Assembly: GCA_035914695.1 (NCBI GenBank)
Contig: JAMIQH010000277.1
Span: 1-24,803 of the forward strand
DNA length: 24,803 nt
Reading direction: 5' to 3'
DNA from: JAOSJT01 sp035914695
Lineage (GTDB): Bacteria > Bacteroidota > Ignavibacteria > SZUA-365
Shown in pieces: positions 1 through 7,985 of this stretch. A program made the translations under genes and the position numbers. Under the pieces are notes generated by a model. That model made no database searches, was not told the origin of the DNA, and saw nothing but the letters and a program-made list of their open reading frames with translations. Positions within the stretch are counted from its first letter, which is position 1; the number at the start of each line of letters is the position of its first letter.

Positions 1-60
1 CAGTGGCTTGCAAATAAAGACCTATCAACGAATCAGATCAGGAGCGTTCCGAAATTGCTG

Positions 61-98
61 ACAAAAGCGGGGCGGATGCTCGCGCACCCGCCCCGCTC
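61..98 (-). terminator. Intrinsic terminator of the giant SprB-repeat gene
   Basis: A perfect 10-bp stem is formed by 66-75 (agcggggcgg) and 88-97 (ccgccccgct), with a 12-nt loop. Read on the minus strand, the stem is followed at once by TTTTGT. It starts 22 nt past the stop codon of the giant repeat protein. A GC-rich stem plus a U-run is the standard Rho-independent layout, so transcription of the minus-strand gene should end here. Confidence 0.8.
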
Positions 99-119
99 AG
101 GGGTGATGTGGTTCCGTTT

Positions 120-3100
120 CTACTTGAGCAGGAACATGGATTTCTCGCTCACGAATTCACGCGAGCTGACGGTCGAGGTGGCATGGATGCGGTAGAAGTA
201 GGTGCCGGACGGAATCGCCCTGCCACGGCTGCTTCCCGCGTTCCAGATCACGGAATTCTCGCCGGCGGGACGTTCCTCGTCGACGAGCACGTCCACCGTC
301 TGTCCGAACGTATTCAACACATGGATGCGTACGTTGCTCGGTTCAGGCAGATGATAGGCGATGGTGGTTGAGGGATTGAAAGGATTCGGATAATTCTGGT
401 ACAGGACGTATTCCGAACCGGAAATACCCACGGCTTCTTTGCTCGCTCCTGTACCCGGGGCGAAGTCGGGCATCTGCACCGCACAGGTGCCTGTGCATGA
501 GGATGCGTTGGGATCGAGAGGATTCCAGTTCGCATCGCGAACCTGGAGGATATAGCTTCCCCCGAAGACGCACGGGACGGTTATCACCGCTGTGGTGTAT
601 CCACCCGGCATCCAGAAGTAGGTGTAGGGCGGCGTACCTCCGGACACAATCGCGGTGATCGTCCGCTGACCGTTGATGCAAGCAGAGATTTTGCAGCTAA
701 CGATCAATGGTGGCGGCTGCACTATGGTGATTTGGACGGTGTCCGCGCAACCATTCGCATCGACAACGATCATATTGTGGGTTCCGGCAGGTTTCTGGAA
801 TGTACCGGTACCGGTATATGGAGGTGTGCCACCCGATGCGGTGACGGTCACTGTGGAGTTGCCACCATAACAATTCACGGTTGTCCACGTCGCTGCGGCA
901 ACGAGTGCCGGAGGTTCGGTGACCGTTACCTGCGCCAGCGCGGTGCAGCCGTTGGTGTCGATTACGGTGAAGTTGTGTGTTCCCACCGGCCGCAGGAAGG
1001 TGCCGGTGCCTCTGTACGGTGGCGTGCCCCCCGATGCGGTGACCGTCACGATGGTCGTTCCACCATGACAAAGGATCGGAGGCGCACTGGCCGCCGCGGT
1101 AAGGATCGGCGGTTCGGTGATAACAACACTCGTTGAGTCGATGCAGCCGTTGGCGTCCACAACGGTAAAGGTCCAGGTTCCTGGTCCTCGCAGGAACTGA
1201 CCGATTCCTGCGTAGGGTGGTGTTCCGCCCATCGCGGTGACGGTGACGGTGGAATTACCGCCGTTGCAGAGAATCGGGGTTGCCGATGCGGCAGCGAAAA
1301 GTTTCGGCGGCTCCGTGACCTGCACGGTCAGCGTGTCGGCGCATCCGTTCGCATCCACCACAGTAAAGGTGTAGATGCCGGCGACGCGGTAGAATGTGCC
1401 GGTTCCGCTGTATGGAGTCGTGCCACCTGTTGCGGTGATGGTGATGGTGGTGACTCCACCATTGCACAGAATGGGAGTGACTTGAGCTGCGGCGACGACT
1501 TCGGGAGGCGCGGTGATGGTGATCTGCGTGCTGGCCATACAGCCGTTGGAGTCGATTACGGTGAAAGTGTGCGTTCCCACCGGACGATAGAATTGACCGA
1601 TGCCTTGATACGGGGGCGTACCACCAATAGCGGTGACGGTGACGGTCGAGATATCGTCATGACAGAGTAGCGGCGTCGCGGTCGAGTACGCGATGAGTAT
1701 GGGCGGCTCGGTGATGGTGATAGTCACCGTGTACTGGCAGCCGTTGAAATCGGTCACGGTGAAATTGTGCGTGCCGACGGTGCGCTGGAATACGCCCGTG
1801 CCGCTGTAGGGAGGTGTGCCGCCCAAAGCCGTCACGGTGACGGTGGAACTGCCACCCGCGCAGAGAATCGGGGTGAAGACCGCATCCGCCGTGAGTGGCG
1901 GTGGCTCAGTGATGACCACCGTCACTGTGTCCCAGCACCCATTGGCATCGGTGACGGTGAAGATGTAGGTGCCTGGACCACGGCTGAACGTCCCGGTGCC
2001 GCTGTACGGCGGCGTGCCGCCGAGACCAGTGACATCGATGGACGCGGTTCCGCCGTGACAAAGTATTGGCGTGACATCGGCGAGTGCCATGAGTTCAGGC
2101 GGCTCGACAATGGTGATCCAAGTGCTGGCGGTGCAGCCCAAGGAATCGGTTACGATGAATTGATGCGTTCCTGCTTTGCGTGTGAACGTTCCCGTGCCCT
2201 GATACGGTGGCGTGCCACCTATCGCGGTGATCGTCACCGTGGAAGTGTCGTCGTAGCATAGCAAGGGCGTCGCAACCGCGGTGGCCACAAGAAGCGGAGG
2301 CTGCGTGATGTTGATGGTTACTGTCGCGGCGCAACCGTTGGCATCGGTGACGGTGAAGGAGTGCTGACCCGCGGTTCGCTGGAATACGCCCGTCCCCTGA
2401 TACGGCGGCGTACCGCCCATGCCGGTGACGGTAATAGTGGTGTTGCCACCATGGCAGTCGATGGGGGTGAATGCTGCATCAGCGTACAGCATCGGCGGCT
2501 GGTTGATGGTGATGTCCAACGTATCCGCGCAGCCATTGGCATCGCTTACGATGAACTGATAGTTGCCAGGTGTGCGATTGTAACTACCCGTTCCTTGATA
2601 GGGTGGAGTTCCTCCGAGCGCGGTAATGTCAATTACCGCGTAGCCACCATAGCAGAGTATCGGCGTGACGGTGGCCAGCGCCATGAGCTGTGGGGGCTCG
2701 AGAATGCTGATCTGAGCGCTTGCCGCGCAGTTGTTCGCGTCGGTGATGTTAAAGATATGTGTGCCGGCGTACATCTGGAAGACGCCGGTACCGATGTACG
2801 GAGGCGTACCTCCTGTGGCTGTCACGGTTACGGTGGAAGCCTCTCCGTTGCAGTTGATGGGAGTCGCGGTGACAAACACTTGTACCAGAGGCGGTTGGGT
2901 GATCAACACCGTGACAGTATCGGCACAGTTGTTCGCATCAGTGACCACGAACGTATGCGTACCCGCGGTGCGGTTGAGTACACCGATTCCCGAGTATGGC
3001 GGGGTACCACCAGTCGCGCTGACTGTTACTGTTGTGCCACCACCATGACACAGTATCACTCCGGCAACCGCCGAAGCAATGAGCGCTGGGGGCTCAGAAA

Positions 3101-6100
3101 CAGTCACCTGTACCGTGTCGATGCAATTACCCGCATCGGTAATGACAAAGGTCCACGTTCCGGCACCCCGCTGGAACACGCCGGTTCCTGTATACGGGGG
3201 AGTTCCTCCTGTGGCGGTAACGTCAATGGTGGAAAATCCGCCATTGCAAAGTATGGGAGTGGGTGTTGCAAGGGCCTGCAACTGGGGAGGTTGATTGATC
3301 GTCACCGTCGTGGTTGCAGTGCAATTATTCGCATCGGTGACAGTGAATTGCCAGCTGCCGGCGGTCCGTGAAAAGCTTCCTGTTCCTGTGTACGGTGGGG
3401 TTCCACCCGCCGCGACGACAGTCACGGTTGATGGAGTGCCATTACACTGAATGGGTGTAGCACTTGCCGACACAGTGAGAAGTGGCGGCTCGGAGAGCTG
3501 CAAGGTGACGGTGTCGCTGCATCCATTCGCATCGGTGACGGTGAAGAGGTAACTTCCCGCCGTTCGAACGAACAAACCTGTTCCCACGTAAGGAGCGGTA
3601 CCTCCCGTGGCGGATACGGTAACGGTCGAACTTCCACCATGGCATGCGATGGGTGTTCCACTCGCCGAAGCAACGAGGGGAGGCGGTTCCGACAGATTCA
3701 CCGACGCCGCGGCCGAGCAGTTGTTGTTGTCCGTAACAGTGAACACATACGAACCTGCGCCACGGAGAAACACACCGGTCCCTTGATACGGAGGAGTTCC
3801 TCCGCTTGCTGTGACCGTGACTGTCGATGTTCCTCCGTTACATAGTATCGGGGTGGGCGATGCAAGAACGAGCAGCGCTGCGGGCTGTGTGAGTGTGACG
3901 TTGGTCGTATCGCTACAGCCATTCGCATCCGACACGATAAATGTGTGTGAGCCAGCGGTGCGCTTGAATATTCCCGTCCCCAAATACGGAGGAACTCCTC
4001 CGGAAGCGGTGATGGTAATCGTCGAACTGTCACCCGCACAAAGGATGGGGGTGGAGGTGAGCGTCATGACGACCTGGCCGCCGGTATTTACTGTGACCGA
4101 TGCGACAGTCGAGCAATTGTTGGCATCCGTGACAGTGAAATTGTATGTACCGGGTGTCCGGTTGAAGGTGCCGGTACCTTGATACGGTGGAGTTCCACCG
4201 GTGGCCGTCACCGTCACTGTCGTGCTGCTTCCGTTGCACGGGATTGGCGGAGCGCTTGCCGCTGCCGACAATACAGGCGGTTCCGTGATACTCACATTCG
4301 CGGAACCTCCACATCCATTGGCGTCGGTGACCGTGAATGTATAACTGCCGGCGGTACGATTGAACACACCGGTTCCGACGTACGGAGGAGTGCCCCCAGT
4401 CGCGGTAACGGTAACGGTCGAGGTGCCGCCGTTGCAAAGAATGGGCGTCGACGTGGCACTGACCACCGGCGCGCTGCTTGCTATCACCGTGGCTGAGACC
4501 TGCGTTGCGCAGCCGTTGGCGTCAGTCACCGTGAATTGATGTGTACCAGCGGATCGTTGGAACGCTCCGATTCCTTGATACGGTGGAGTCCCTCCGCTGG
4601 CCGAAATGGTCACCGTGGTGGTGGCACCGGTACAATTGAGCGGGGATACGGAGGCACTGGCGACAAGCGCCGATGGCTGTGTTATAGTCAGGGTATCGGC
4701 ACCGCTGCAGTTGTTCGCATCGGTCACGGTGAAGATGTATGTGCCAGCGGTGCGATTGAAGACGCCAGTACCGGAGTAAGGCGGCACGCCACCTGCGGCT
4801 GTTACCGTCACCGTGGAGGTCCCGCCGTTGCACAGGATGGGCGTCGCGGCGGCGTTGACTGCGATCTGGCCACCAGGATTGACCGTGATGGTCGCAACCG
4901 AGGAACAATTTTTCGAGTCCGTCACAGTGAAGTTGTACGTGCCCGGAGCCCGTTGGAAGGCACCCGTTCCCTGATATGGAGGAGTACCGCCCGAAGCACC
5001 AACCGTAACCGTGGTTGTCGTACTGTTGCACCCCACGGGTGGAGCACTGGCGGTGGCAACAAGCGCCGTGGGTTGCACAATCGTGATCGATGCCGATCCG
5101 CTACACCCCTTCGCATCCGTGACGGTAAAGGTGTAGGATCCGGCCGCCCGGCTAAATACACCCACTCCGGAATACGGCGATTTGCCTCCGCTCGCAGTGA
5201 CCGTCACGGTGGACATACCTCCGTTGCAGAGAATCGGCGTTGCCGACACCGAAACGGTTGGCGTCGTGGGCGCCACAACGGTGGCCGATACTGTAGCGGT
5301 GCATCCGTTCGCATCGGTAACAGTGAAAATGTGTGTTCCTGGCGCTCGCTGGAACGCACCGGTTCCTTGATACGGAGCTGTTCCACCCGACGCGGTTACG
5401 GTCACCGTGGTCGTGCTGTTGGCACAGGTCATTGTCGTGACCTTGGCCTTCGCGCGCAGTTTCTTCGGCTGTTTGATTTTAATGGTCGCGACTCCGCTGC
5501 AGCCGTTCGCATCGGTGACAACGAAGTTGTACGTTCCTGGCGATCTAATGAACGCACCTGTGCCCTGATACGGCGGGACACCACCCGCCGCGGACACGGT
5601 CACCGTGGACGTTCCTCCGAAGCAGAGAATCGAGGTCGCAGTTGCCGTTACAGCCACTGTATACCCCTGACCTGGCACATTCACGCATGCCGTTTCGCTA
5701 CAGCCGTTGGCATCTGTCACTGTAAAGGAACGTCCGCCCGGGGAAACATTGAACGTTCCTGTTCCACTATATGGTGGCGTCCCCCCCGTCGCCGTCACCG
5801 TGACTGCGGTTTTTCCGCTCGTGCAACTGTATGCGCCCATGGTTACCGACATGTTGATCTGCGATGGCTGGGTGATGGTACGAGAGATCGTCGCACTGCA
5901 CCCACGCGCATCGGTGACGGTGAACTGATACGTACCGGCGTATTTCCTGAACGTCCCGGTTCCGGAATACGGCGACACGCCTCCGGATGCACTGATGCTC
6001 ACCGTCGATTTCCCTCCATAGCACTGAATGGGAGTATGTGAAGCACTGAGTGTGATACCATACACCGTGACGGGATAGGTGCACGACACCGAATGCGAGC

Positions 6101-7166
6101 CATCACTCACGTACACATTCAAGGTGTATCCACCGGCGACATTGCCAGCGGAAACAGATACGGTTTTGCTTGTTGCGCCGCTGACAATGCTCGCGCCGCT
6201 GGTGTTCGAACTCAACGACCAGTAATACGTCAGATTGTTGCGTGAGGTCGAAAAAGAGTAACTGTTCTGCGAGCCCTTGCACACCCGTGTGGGTCCGCAA
6301 ATGCTACATGTGAGGTGACACTCTATTTCGTTCGTATCATCGGGATCCTTCGGCGCGATGAATGCGCGTCCATCGAAATCCCCAACCACTATCGGCGCGG
6401 AAACTCGGCGGGGGGCGCCGTCGCCGCTACCGCTTTCATCCCGGCTATTATCCGCATCATTGGACGCCGATGTTGTGCGATTCCAATCGCCTCCGAACGC
6501 GATCAGAATCGTACGCGAGGCCGATGTCCAAGTCAATGTGTAGTTCGCGATTCTGCGGTGCCCTTCTGTGAAGCCATTGAATACGATGGAAACATCACTA
6601 ATGGGAGCATCGCCCTGAAGGGTGATCGAGCGCTCGGCAAGAAGATACTCCATACTCACAGGCGCGGACGCCGTCCCCATCGTTGGGTCGAAATCCAATG
6701 CCGCCCGGGCATCCACCACCGCTCGATGAGGGGTGGAACTCATGCTTCGGATGAGGGAGTTCTCGGAATCGTTCGGAGGACGCATCGCACCTACGGCATA
6801 TGCGTCATTCCGCGTGTTAGCCAGATTGCGATCAGCAACCAAGGATCCTTTAACAGGACCGCTGGCGTTGATCGATGTCTCCAAGCCCGCTTCGCCCGTA
6901 TTGTGGGAGAACGTCATGGAGTGTCGGTCACCCACTGTGCCATGCACTCCCGTGACAAGGAATACCGGGGGATCCGACGCCCCTTTGTTCCATACGGCAC
7001 CGCTATTGAGCGATACCTGATCTATCCAGACTGCATTATCGGGACCTCGTGATTTCGATCCCACATCTTCTGGATTCTGCACCTTGTTGATCTGACCTTG
7101 CGACAACTGTATTGTACAGCAGACCAGAATCACTAGTACAGGAATGAAGTAACGTGCATTCACCAT
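120..7166 (-). CDS. Giant SprB-repeat surface protein with type IX secretion sorting domain
   Basis: A secreted, probably cell-surface adhesin-like protein of 2348 residues. The start at 7166 is chosen because it gives a clean signal peptide (residues 1-25, MVNARYFIPVLVILV...) and has an AGGTG ribosome site 5 nt upstream; the frame stays open 31 codons further up. Residues 26-280 have no family I recognise. A CxxxCxxCx5C cluster (283, 287, 290, 296) leads into a PKD/Ig-like segment (about 291-370). Residues about 370-2154 are 27 tandem SprB-type units of about 66 residues, with core motifs GGTPPYxGTGxF and FTVTDANGC and normally two cysteines per unit. A degenerate 28th unit follows. The last 96 residues (NYPNPFNPSTTI ... 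FVSEKSMFLLK) form the T9SS C-terminal sorting domain, which directs passage through the outer membrane. The prototype SprB is a gliding adhesin, but no gliding or T9SS genes lie nearby, so a motility role is unproven. The gene is monocistronic with its own terminator. Confidence 0.92.
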   Translation of the reverse strand: MVNARYFIPVLVILVCCTIQLSQGQINKVQNPEDVGSKSRGPDNAVWIDQVSLNSGAVWNKGASDPPVFLVTGVHGTVGDRHSMTFSHNTGEAGLETSINASGPVKGSLVADRNLANTRNDAYAVGAMRPPNDSENSLIRSMSSTPHRAVVDARAALDFDPTMGTASAPVSMEYLLAERSITLQGDAPISDVSIVFNGFTEGHRRIANYTLTWTSASRTILIAFGGDWNRTTSASNDADNSRDESGSGDGAPRRVSAPIVVGDFDGRAFIAPKDPDDTNEIECHLTCSICGPTRVCKGSQNSYSFSTSRNNLTYYWSLSSNTSGASIVSGATSKTVSVSAGNVAGGYTLNVYVSDGSHSVSCTYPVTVYGITLSASHTPIQCYGGKSTVSISASGGVSPYSGTGTFRKYAGTYQFTVTDARGCSATISRTITQPSQINMSVTMGAYSCTSGKTAVTVTATGGTPPYSGTGTFNVSPGGRSFTVTDANGCSETACVNVPGQGYTVAVTATATSILCFGGTSTVTVSAAGGVPPYQGTGAFIRSPGTYNFVVTDANGCSGVATIKIKQPKKLRAKAKVTTMTCANSTTTVTVTASGGTAPYQGTGAFQRAPGTHIFTVTDANGCTATVSATVVAPTTPTVSVSATPILCNGGMSTVTVTASGGKSPYSGVGVFSRAAGSYTFTVTDAKGCSGSASITIVQPTALVATASAPPVGCNSTTTTVTVGASGGTPPYQGTGAFQRAPGTYNFTVTDSKNCSSVATITVNPGGQIAVNAAATPILCNGGTSTVTVTAAGGVPPYSGTGVFNRTAGTYIFTVTDANNCSGADTLTITQPSALVASASVSPLNCTGATTTVTISASGGTPPYQGIGAFQRSAGTHQFTVTDANGCATQVSATVIASSAPVVSATSTPILCNGGTSTVTVTATGGTPPYVGTGVFNRTAGSYTFTVTDANGCGGSANVSITEPPVLSAAASAPPIPCNGSSTTVTVTATGGTPPYQGTGTFNRTPGTYNFTVTDANNCSTVASVTVNTGGQVVMTLTSTPILCAGDSSTITITASGGVPPYLGTGIFKRTAGSHTFIVSDANGCSDTTNVTLTQPAALLVLASPTPILCNGGTSTVTVTASGGTPPYQGTGVFLRGAGSYVFTVTDNNNCSAAASVNLSEPPPLVASASGTPIACHGGSSTVTVSATGGTAPYVGTGLFVRTAGSYLFTVTDANGCSDTVTLQLSEPPLLTVSASATPIQCNGTPSTVTVVAAGGTPPYTGTGSFSRTAGSWQFTVTDANNCTATTTVTINQPPQLQALATPTPILCNGGFSTIDVTATGGTPPYTGTGVFQRGAGTWTFVITDAGNCIDTVQVTVSEPPALIASAVAGVILCHGGGTTVTVSATGGTPPYSGIGVLNRTAGTHTFVVTDANNCADTVTVLITQPPLVQVFVTATPINCNGEASTVTVTATGGTPPYIGTGVFQMYAGTHIFNITDANNCAASAQISILEPPQLMALATVTPILCYGGYAVIDITALGGTPPYQGTGSYNRTPGNYQFIVSDANGCADTLDITINQPPMLYADAAFTPIDCHGGNTTITVTGMGGTPPYQGTGVFQRTAGQHSFTVTDANGCAATVTINITQPPLLVATAVATPLLCYDDTSTVTITAIGGTPPYQGTGTFTRKAGTHQFIVTDSLGCTASTWITIVEPPELMALADVTPILCHGGTASIDVTGLGGTPPYSGTGTFSRGPGTYIFTVTDANGCWDTVTVVITEPPPLTADAVFTPILCAGGSSTVTVTALGGTPPYSGTGVFQRTVGTHNFTVTDFNGCQYTVTITITEPPILIAYSTATPLLCHDDISTVTVTAIGGTPPYQGIGQFYRPVGTHTFTVIDSNGCMASTQITITAPPEVVAAAQVTPILCNGGVTTITITATGGTTPYSGTGTFYRVAGIYTFTVVDANGCADTLTVQVTEPPKLFAAASATPILCNGGNSTVTVTAMGGTPPYAGIGQFLRGPGTWTFTVVDANGCIDSTSVVITEPPILTAAASAPPILCHGGTTIVTVTASGGTPPYRGTGTFLRPVGTHNFTVIDTNGCTALAQVTVTEPPALVAAATWTTVNCYGGNSTVTVTASGGTPPYTGTGTFQKPAGTHNMIVVDANGCADTVQITIVQPPPLIVSCKISACINGQRTITAIVSGGTPPYTYFWMPGGYTTAVITVPCVFGGSYILQVRDANWNPLDPNASSCTGTCAVQMPDFAPGTGASKEAVGISGSEYVLYQNYPNPFNPSTTIAYHLPEPSNVRIHVLNTFGQTVDVLVDEERPAGENSVIWNAGSSRGRAIPSGTYFYRIHATSTVSSREFVSEKSMFLLK
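123..410 (-). other. T9SS type A C-terminal sorting domain
   Basis: These are the final 96 residues of the giant protein. They begin YVLYQNYPNPFNPSTTI, contain the IPSGTYFYRI strand and end in a short basic tail (SEKSMFLLK). This is the Por-secretion-type sorting domain used by Bacteroidota and relatives; in the known system it is cleaved off after outer-membrane translocation. It implies that the host encodes PorU/PorV/Sov-like components elsewhere. Confidence 0.9.
1497..2684 (-). repeat. Duplicated 3-unit superblock (units 18-20 and 21-23)
   Basis: Units match best three positions apart rather than next to each other. Units 18 and 21 both start MALAxVTPILC and share an ID(I/V)T strand. Units 19 and 22 share ADAxFTPIxC. 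Units 20 and 23 share ATPLLC(Y/H)DD, the only two units with an Asp-Asp after the first cysteine. The blocks are 2091-2684 and 1497-2090, 594 bp each. Unit 15 (QALATPTPILC, STIDV) suggests that an older copy extends to 2685-3278. Confidence 0.7.
3873..5456 (-). repeat. Duplicated 4-unit superblock (units 4-7 and 8-11)
   Basis: Units 4 and 8 both lack the usual CNGG, using CANSTTT and CTGATTT, and share ATQ/TATVSATV near the end. Units 6 and 10 share SAPPxxCN(S/G), GTYNFTVTD, the NC(S) motif and a VNxGGQ(I/V) linker found nowhere else. The blocks lie at 4665-5456 and 3873-4664, 792 bp each. This is a different period from that of the C-terminal half of the same array. Confidence 0.7.
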
Positions 7167-7300
7167 CTCACACCTCATGTAAATGATGGACAGTTGATAT
7201 CCACAGCGTACCCGCCAGCCATGCCTCCTCCTGGCACGGAACTCCAGCAAAAGTAGCACTTCAACCTTACGGGAATATTAACTGCGCATTACAAAAGTCC

Positions 7301-7323
7301 TACGGTTTCCTTACAAAACCGTA
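7301..7323. promoter_or_regulatory. 8-bp inverted repeat upstream of giant repeat gene
   Basis: tacggttt and aaaccgta flank a 7-nt spacer (ccttaca). An overlapping alternative pairing is cttac (7310-7314) with gtaag (7321-7325). It lies about 135-160 nt upstream of the chosen start of the giant gene, a distance compatible with an operator or leader hairpin. No U-run follows in either direction, so a terminator is unlikely. Function is unknown. Confidence 0.35.
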
Positions 7324-7465
7324 AGAAACAAGGGAGGGGAGTGGATACTTTTAGCGCGACCAAGCAGCAGATCGAAACAAAACACAGAAATAAGCATGGT
7401 TATTGCTCACTTTTAATATGTACTGTATTCCCTATTACGCTACAAATTCAGTATTCGAAGCGCAT

Positions 7466-7506
7466 AAAAAAAATCGGAAAACACAGGAGATCATGCCATG
7501 GTTTTC
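7466..7506 (-). terminator. Weak candidate terminator for the ADP-ribosylglycohydrolase transcript
   Basis: On the minus strand a 6-bp stem (pairing 7501-7506 with 7477-7482) with an 18-nt loop is followed, after CGA, by eight T residues. The stem is short and AT-rich, and it lies about 480 nt beyond the stop of the only upstream minus-strand gene, so the call is weak. It is the only hairpin plus T-run I found between that gene and the giant gene. Confidence 0.25.
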
Positions 7507-7985
7507 ATTCATTTACTCACTGCTACGGAATTCTGTAGAGAGTTCACCGAATGACAACGGGCTGCCTATGCACTTCGGAAAGCGCCCGGCTCTATCCTCA
7601 CGACTCTCAACCAGGGTGAATGAACGAGGCCGCCTGGGTTTGTGTAGTAAATCTTCGATGGCTTCCGATACGCCCGCGCCGTCGCATCTCCCGCTCCCTG
7701 TACTACTCGGACCATTGCTTACGGGACATCCATGGTCCCGCATTGCACGTGCGAAATTCTATCCCTCGCAGGCTTCATGGAGTTGGAGCCGTAATTATGA
7801 ACGGTGGAGATCACTGCACGGGTCGGCAACAACAGATCGCGAGCCTCGTGAGGGGGAAGAACCTGTAAACCGTGTGCTTTGGACTCGCAGCTCGTTCGTC
7901 ACATCCTCAGGAAAACTCGCCGCTGCGCTCGATCAGGAATCCCTCAACAGCGACGGAACTGATGCTCGATGATGATGGTCTGAAA

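Larger units (their letters stand above)
705..6059 (-). repeat. 27 tandem 198-bp (66-aa) SprB repeat units
   Basis: In-frame tandem repeats fill 5.3 kb of the giant gene. From unit 4 onward (5456 downwards) the phase is strictly 198 bp; the first three units are slightly irregular. A typical unit runs from a small hydrophobic strand through TPILCNGG, TVTVTASGG, TPPYxGTGxFxRxAGT, FTVTDANGC and ends in a TEPPxL linker. Cysteines sit near positions 11 and 52 of each unit. Units are diverged rather than identical, which argues for an old array kept under selection. Higher-order blocks are listed separately. Confidence 0.93.
7260..7985. other. Gene-poor region with AT-rich core
   Basis: No gene here can be supported. 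The part nearest the giant gene should hold its promoter and 5' leader; I see no convincing consensus promoter. An 8-bp inverted repeat (tacggttt 7301-7308, aaaccgta 7316-7323) lies about 135 nt upstream of that start. The stretch 7340-7500 is clearly more AT-rich than its surroundings and holds an A8 run (7466-7473). A plus-strand frame at 7493-7972 has AGGAG 3 nt before its ATG, but it is Ser/Arg/Pro-rich with no recognisable domain. Frames past 7600 on both strands look like decayed or non-coding sequence. Confidence 0.55.

Noticed and set aside
2361..3371. Long plus-strand open frames across the repeat array
   Set aside because: They are shadows created by the biased, repeated codon pattern of the minus-strand SprB repeats.
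705..6059. CRISPR or DNA-level satellite as explanation for the regular 198-bp period
   Set aside because: The units are in frame, diverged at DNA level and conserved at protein level, as expected for coding repeats.
7167..7259. Longer N-terminus for the giant protein starting at 7259
   Set aside because: The added 31 residues are Arg-rich and would bury the signal peptide; the start at 7166 has its own ribosome site.
7403..7972. Plus-strand open frame (159 residues from ATG 7493, AGGAG 3 nt upstream)
   Set aside because: Ser/Arg/Pro-rich composition, no domain or motif, no family I recognise, and isolated on the opposite strand to all other genes.
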